Origin: Gigaspora margarita
Taxonomy: Eukaryota > Glomeromycota > Glomeromycetes > Diversisporales > Gigasporaceae
Direction: 5' to 3'
Assembly: GCA_009809945.1 (NCBI GenBank)
Contig: WTPW01001067.1
Coordinates: forward strand, 1 to 64,000
DNA length: 64,000 nucleotides
The translations under genes and the position numbers were made by a program. Below are positions 58,233-64,000 of the stretch, in pieces; the stretch's first letter is position 1; each line of letters begins with the position of its first letter. The notes beneath the pieces were generated by a model. It had not been told where the DNA came from. It did no database searches and saw only the letters and a program-made list of their open reading frames with translations.

Positions 58233-58340
58233 TTATGAATATTTATGAATATTCGAATATCTATAATTTAATTCGAATATTCATAAATATTTATATATTC
58301 AAATATATTCATAAATATAGTATATTCGAATACAAGCACT
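58233..58340. repeat. AT-palindrome satellite remnant
   Basis: Repeats of ATGAATATTCGAATAT and AATATTCATAAATATT between the GC-richer island and the next LINE fragment. Confidence 0.75.
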
Positions 58341-58344
58341 AAGG

Positions 58345-59205
58345 GGAAGTTGTACTAATGATAGTGCATTAGTTAAATATTTATTGATAGTTGGGAGAAA
58401 ATGCAATGCATCAAGAGGGGGATGAGTTTAGCAGTAGAATAGAGGCATTTGTTTATATGTTTTAAAGTATTATGTAGCTTTTAGCTTTTAGGGAGAAGGA
58501 ATGGAAGGTTTTTTGGATAGTAGTAGCTCTGGGGATGTGACGGTTTGCAGCTTATTGGATTGTGTTGGACCACAAATTCCAACTTTTATTTAATTGTTTA
58601 GGGTTGGTTATATTGAATAGAAAATTGGCATTTGTTAATAGGGTAGAGGTCTTGTACAGAAGTTTTTCCAGTTTTTAGTCATTGCTTTTTTATAGAGAAA
58701 GATTTTTCATTTCTTTTTTTTGTTTTGAGGGGCTGCCAGAGCGAAGTCTATGTACCAAGTAGTGGTTAAGATTTTATAGTCACTATTAGAGATGCCTGTT
58801 GGGTTGATTAGTTGTGAAGAGTCAAGGTCCAAAAGAATTTGAGATGAAATCCAAATGTCATTGATTGGGAACTAAGACCCCAGCTATGCCAGGTTGGTTC
58901 GAAGATTTTGTGAAAGTTTAGTAAGCTGGTAAAATTATTTGAAAGTAGGTTAGAAAAGTTCAGTAGCCTGTATTTGTTATGAGAATCGGGGTTGGTATTG
59001 AAGTTTTCTAAAAAGAGAATATGCCAATTTATCCTTTTGGCTTTAGTAGTCCAGAGTGATATTTGTTTTTGCATATGAATAAATAACTCATTATTATTAA
59101 AGGGTAGGTATAGCAAGATAATTCGAGTTTTGTTGCCTGGAAAAAAGAAGTCAATATATATAGCGGTACCCAAGAAGGTGTTAATATTGTATATATAGGG
59201 TACAG
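58345..59205 (-). pseudogene. LINE fragment with endonuclease remnant
   Basis: On the minus strand a frame at 58808-59173 reads TRIILLYLPFNNNELFIHMQ, then INWHILFLENFNTNPDSHNK and NFHKIFEPTWHSW. This is the endonuclease fold region of a LINE (usual LLGDFNTNPDS), from a different lineage than the copy at 45066. The upstream end stops at the element near 59209 and the downstream end at satellite, so reverse transcriptase is missing. Confidence 0.72.
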
Positions 59206-59208
59206 GAT

Positions 59209-59350
59209 GGGCCAGGTTGGATCAGGTTCATTTAAACCTGACCCAGGCCCATTTAAAACCTGATCTGGACCCGACCTTTTAAAAAATTTTTATGATGGGT
59301 CAGGCCGGATCAGATTCAAACCCCGACCTAACCCAACCCAACCTAATTAT
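59209..59350. repeat. GGGTCAGG-type repeat cluster
   Basis: Words GGGCCAGGTTGGATCAGGTT and CCTGACCCAGGCCC, CCCGACCTAACCCAACCCAACC. They resemble the subterminal repeats of 59611-60840 and may be one end of a related element; no partner end was found. Confidence 0.5.
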
Positions 59351-59610
59351 TTAATAATTCACAACATTGCATTATATTAGAGTTGTATTACTTTAAGCTT
59401 TTATGCATTGCTTATTTCAAATGCATATTTATATTCAATACAATTTAAAAACTGATCCACTTCATTATTCTTTAAATGTAAACCTGAATTCATTACTAAA
59501 TTTATTCAGTCTTATATACTCAACTTGAGTTCTTAATTCGATTATAATTTGATAGTATCTTATCCTCGAATTTTCTAAAATTTTCAAATGTAATATCTTA
59601 GTGCTTTAAT

Positions 59611-60840
59611 TAGTGCTCCGAACGGGTCAGGTCGGGTTATGAGCCAACCCGAACCCAACCTGAAATTTTGGGTAGGATCGGGTTGAAAATTTTTGGGTTA
59701 GAGCTTCAACCCGAACCGAACTCGACCTGACCCGACCCGACCCAAACCCGACCCAAAATTTTAGGACAAAAAATGAATTTATTCACCCTTTTTGTTCTTA
59801 AACGTTTAATAATTCATGTAATGATGGTCATCGAAGTTGGCTAATCAAATCTAAGTATGGTATGCTTATAAATTCAGCGGACTACTACACTAAGAATCGT
59901 GCATTGCATATTCAGAAGCAATGAAAGTTTTCTTTATTTTTATACTATGGATTCATGGAATTAATATAAAAAAACTTTACTGATTTTGCCGTTGAGAAAT
60001 TATTGTTCGAAGTTAAAAAGAATTTAGGCGATTGTTAAAAAAAAGTCAGCAGTTAAGTTTTTCAAAACTTTGATCGAATTAGGTAGGTGATTGCTGAGAT
60101 ATTTTCAGTCNAAAAAAGTATATAATATTATTACCAGGGATTTTTAATTTAATCAGCNCTCTTNAATGAATCAAACNAATTTCAATATGTGTAATATTTT
60201 AAANTAAAANATATAGTTGAAATTTCAAGTTACGTATCGACAGTTTTTTTAAAAAATATGATTTTCATGTTATACCCTTCAGATTCTCGATTTTGATTGG
60301 CTAAGAAAAATTTAGCCTAATTACTCAAAATTCTACTAATGCCTATTAAGTGAAAATTGTTCCTGGTCAATTTTACAATAATGCGGGATTATTTTCCAAA
60401 AATTTTTATTTTTGTAATGAAAAAATCTATAGTTACTAACGGCTGGAAATTATAAACAATTATGTAATATGGGCCAAAACTTGAAGATCTGCGGCCGTTA
60501 ACCAATCAAAATCGAGTAACAATTTTGTATCGATCATTTGAAGAAATCTGATTGGTGCATACTTGACGGTCTTTTGAAGTTTTATTTAAAATATTATTTA
60601 AAAATACATATGAACTTGCTATTAGAACCAAAAAAAAACATAAAATGCCAATTTTGCGCATCTATATATTGGATAATTTTTGGGTCAGATCGGGTCAGGT
60701 TCGGGTCAGATTGACGTTCAACCCGAACCCGGCCCAAACCCAACCCAAAATTTTTGGGTCAGATATTTCTAACCCGAACCCGATCTGACCTGAAATTTTG
60801 GGTCGGGTTTCGGATTGACCTGACCCGATTCAGAGCACTA
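59611..60840. mobile_element. 1.23-kb hAT-type element with GGGTCAGGT-rich ends
   Basis: Ends TAGTGCTCCGAACGGGTCAGG and TAGTGCTCTGAATCGGGTCAG, flanked by a perfect 8-bp duplication GCTTTAAT (59603-59610, 60841-60848). Both subterminal regions (about 59620-59770 and 60675-60835) are packed with GGGTCAGGT/CGGGTTCGGGT words in both orientations. AT-rich middle without a transposase. Six single N calls lie between 60111 and 60210. Confidence 0.93.
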
Positions 60841-60848
60841 GCTTTAAT

Positions 60849-61647
60849 AGTGCTTTTCTTTTTATCCAAGCTTATACCAGTAACATAGTCATGCTTGCAT
60901 AACAGGGCATATGATTTACTGCTATATAGAATAGCATGTTCACAAAATCTTGCATTGATTAGGCGTTAAACATCTATTATAGCATTTAAATGAAGGTTTA
61001 TTGTGACTATTTTAGATATATGAATTCAATTTTTTGAATTTTTATTTATTCGGTTTGCAAAGTTTTGAAATTTGCAGTTCAAAAAAAACAAAAAAAAAAT
61101 CGATGATTTCTGATCTCTGGTTTCTACATTTCTTTAAATATTTTTTTTTATAGGAATATAAATTGCATATTCGTCATGTTGTAAAAAATTTGATTGTGTC
61201 AAAGTTGATACCAAAACCCTTTTGTGCCAATCCGAAAGGTTCAGGTTTTAGATTATAGTTTCTGAATCCTTATACAAAACTCGAAACCTCACTCGGACCC
61301 TAAACCTCATTTGAAACCCGAAACCTCACCTGAATACAAAAACTACCAAACTTCCATATACATTCTGTATATATATATATCTTTCAATAATATATCAAAT
61401 GCATTGATATATACTATGTATCTCTTCAATATTCATCAATCGCACTGATGTATGTTATATATCTTCTTAAAGAATTCAATAAAATTAGAATATCTAGTAT
61501 TTTTTGGGCTAGAATGCATCCAACAGTTTATTGCATGTATGCATTTCTTTTAATATGGAAAGCATAATTCAGAGTTTATATTCTGACTATCAAGGATTAG
61601 TTTTTTTTACTTACTACGTAAAAACTGGATACAATATCAAGTAATAA
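60849..61647. other. AT-rich DNA with short degenerate tandem repeats
   Basis: 61285-61345 repeats CGAAACCTCACTCGGACC-type words about three times. 61365-61475 has loose copies of ATATATCTTTCAATAATATATC. No gene. Confidence 0.5.
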
Positions 61648-61654
61648 GTAATAT

Positions 61655-63749
61655 CTAGGGATTAGTAAAATTACGAGGGGGACAACTTATATAATATATA
61701 TAGCTAATAAAATGTCTTGCATAATTTTGTGTAACAATCAAATAGCTTTATAATAAACAATTCACGATACTATACTAACGAGTCTTTTAGCAATAATGAC
61801 CAAATACTGATTCAATATATGTTATTGCTATACTCTATTAATGCTAGTTGGTAGGTTTATATAGAGGTTGCATACATATTCGTATTCACAGAGACAAAAT
61901 TTACTTCTTTAAAAATAATTGAAATTGTTAAATGCAATCTTATTACTAACTCTATATATAAATTTACTTTCAGGATGACCCTGAATATTGTAGTGACTAC
62001 CGTCGACCTCTCAACTGTGAGCAGCTTTAATCTGCACCTCTTTACACTTTTAATACTTAACAAACTACAATATGTGCACAATATTAAAGGTAACATATAT
62101 AATAATTAATTTGATATAAAAAAAAAATCAAAGTTTTAATATATCAGTTTTTTATATAAATATAGCAAGCAGAATTAATTGAGCATATACGTATACAAAA
62201 TAATTCATAGTTTTATAAGTGGATCGATTGTATAGACTATGAAACAAATTTTATTGTAATTTATATTATAAAAAAAATTTTTTAAAAAAGCTTTTATAAT
62301 TTAAAATAAAAAAGCAAAATTAATGCGCACACTAAAAATCTGTGACCATACTGATGTCCGTTAAAGAAATTTTTTTTTAATTTTTTGCGCAAATCTTCGA
62401 AAATTTAATAATCTGTACAAGATTGTAAAAAATAAATTAAAAATGAATAAAAATGAATTATATATACTTGTCTAATTATTAAATACTAAAAGAAAATAAA
62501 TTTATTTTATATTAGGTAATTTTTTCATATTTATTTAGATATATTATCTAATACTATAACCCGAACTAACACTTTTTCTAACATTACTATCAAACCATAA
62601 TTTCACACTACCATTTAACCCTAACCTTGCACAACTATCTAACCTGACCTTAAAATATTGCATTACTATCTAACCCTAACACTAATTTAACTTTGTCAAT
62701 AAACACTCTTTATTCTCTAATTTTAATCCATTGACAACACCAACGATAATACCAACATGACATCAACGATGAAACTGGGACAACACTATGAAAAAAAAGG
62801 CAAAATAAAAATTAAAAAATGCTAGTTAAATTTTTATATGTTTGAATATTCATATAAGGGGTGAAAAAAGCCATACAAGAACAAAATATAGGCCAGCAAC
62901 AAGTAAATGTTTACACCTACTCTAACAGCAACACATGAATTCGGCAACTAACCCAAATCTAGCTATTACTTTTTTTTTTTAAAAAAAAAAAGAAATATAC
63001 TTTTTTCAGATCTTTTCATTACTGTTATGCTTAGCCTGGCCATCGAATCACCATGTTAAAATGCCGCAAAGAATAGCGTCAATTGCCACAAGAACACCGT
63101 CAAAGCGCCACAAGAACGTTGTTGAAACATTGCAAAAGTTAACACAAGAGTGCTGACAAACTCCCACATTGAATCACTATCAAGTTACTACAAGAACCTG
63201 GGAACACTAGAGAAACTCTAGGACAACTACAAAGATTAGAAATGTTTTTATTCAAAATAAAAAAAGCAAAAAAGAGTAAAAAAAAAAATACTTATGATCA
63301 TCAATCTTCTGTAGATTACCAGGAGTATGTAATGGAGCTGAGGAGTGGAGATCTAGATCTGGATGTATAAATAAAATAATATTATTAAAGAATATTATTA
63401 ATAATGAAAAAAAAACTTATAAGCTTTGAGTCATGTATATGATCTTTTACCTTCGTTTCTTTTATTTTACAATAATTGAGCATGAATATATGATTCAGTT
63501 TTTTAAAATAAAAGAACAGCTATAAAATTTCTTTATAATTAATTACTTACCTTCATCTATTTCAAGTTTCAAAAACAAAAGAAATCCCAGTAGACAGGTT
63601 ATTTTTAAAAAATTAATAATCAAGACTTTGACCGATCGAACACAATACATATGAATTTATATGATTTTCATATAAAGTAATAGTTTTTGCATTACTATTA
63701 AACTTGTGTAATATTGGAGTTGTCCCCCTATAATTTTACTAACCCCTAG
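61655..63749. mobile_element. 2.1-kb element with 7-bp duplications
   Basis: Inverted ends CTAGGGATTAGTAAAATTAC and CTAGGGGTTAGTAAAATTAT continue with GAGGGGGACAACT/AGGGGGACAACT. GTAATAT stands directly outside both ends (61648-61654, 63750-63756). Inside are CTAACCCTAAC-type words (62560-62700) and a degenerate GCCACAAGAAC repeat (63065-63180). No transposase; frames up to 79 codons have no motif. Confidence 0.75.
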
Positions 63750-63756
63750 GTAATAT

Positions 63757-64000
63757 ATATTAAAAAGGCGTAAACTAATTAGAAATAAGCTAAACTATAC
63801 ATCCAGTATTGTACATTTTGGCTGTCTATAGCCTTTTTTGGCTTGTTCACGTCCAAAATTGTCCTAACGTCCAAGATTGTCCAAAGCTTGTCCAGGCTTT
63901 AATAATTAATAAATCTATCTAAAAAATATATAACTATATATTTTTTTAGGTGCTAAACACATTCCAGTTAAAATTAAAATAGGTTATCTTAATAAAATTT
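63757..64000. other. AT-rich window edge
   Basis: Short repeats of GTCCAAAATTGTCC near 63850-63900. Nothing else recognised. Confidence 0.4.

Noticed and set aside
61857-62096. 79-codon minus-strand frame
   Set aside because: No motif and located inside the 2.1-kb non-coding element.

Overview
The window is very AT-rich eukaryotic DNA with short GT-AG introns, TTAGGG-type telomere-like tracts (read as CCCTAA) and a dense litter of transposons. Base composition, the hAT and LINE protein sequences and the methyltransferase family are what I would expect from an arbuscular mycorrhizal fungus of the Rhizophagus irregularis type. That assignment is an inference from recognised sequence style, not from a search. 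I see one convincing host gene, a four-exon SAM-dependent methyltransferase at 23533-24776 (+), and no tRNA, rRNA or CRISPR. Almost everything else is repeat.

Layout. 1-15.6 kb: small non-autonomous DNA elements, many foldback, plus tandem repeats. 15.7-18.3 kb: a tRNA-derived SINE with a perfect 13-bp target duplication, next to the first of two ~1.96-kb repeat elements. 18.3-24.8 kb: quieter DNA with a 27-29 bp minisatellite and the methyltransferase gene. 25-28.3 kb: a ~500-bp tandem unit with two insertions. 28.3-34.75 kb: a nest, in which a 5.8-kb hAT transposon (8-bp duplication CCATATAT) sits inside a TTA-flanked foldback element, and an intron of the transposase holds two more elements, one inside the other. 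34.8-40.4 kb: further foldback elements and a tandem array split by two hAT-type insertions with exact 8-bp duplications. 40.4-59.2 kb: non-LTR retrotransposons (a 5'-truncated plus-strand LINE, a nearly full-length minus-strand LINE of about 11.5 kb with two insertions, a third fragment) and two other retro-like islands, all bordered by satellites built on AATATTCATAAATATT. 59.2-64 kb: a 1.23-kb hAT-type element with GGGTCAGGT-rich ends and a few N calls, then a 2.1-kb element with 7-bp duplications.

How it works together. The DNA elements sort by target duplication: 8-bp (hAT-like, termini often TAGTGNT or AGRACCCTGGACATCT), TTA/TAA (PIF/Harbinger-like) and TA (Tc1/mariner-like). Only one carries a transposase. 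The nesting order, and undisrupted paralogous sites in the tandem array, let many insertions be placed in relative time. The points most worth following are the shared internal block found in foldback elements with different ends, a tandem RNA-like hairpin unit whose stem changes on both sides together, and the association of retroelement ends with AT-palindrome satellites.
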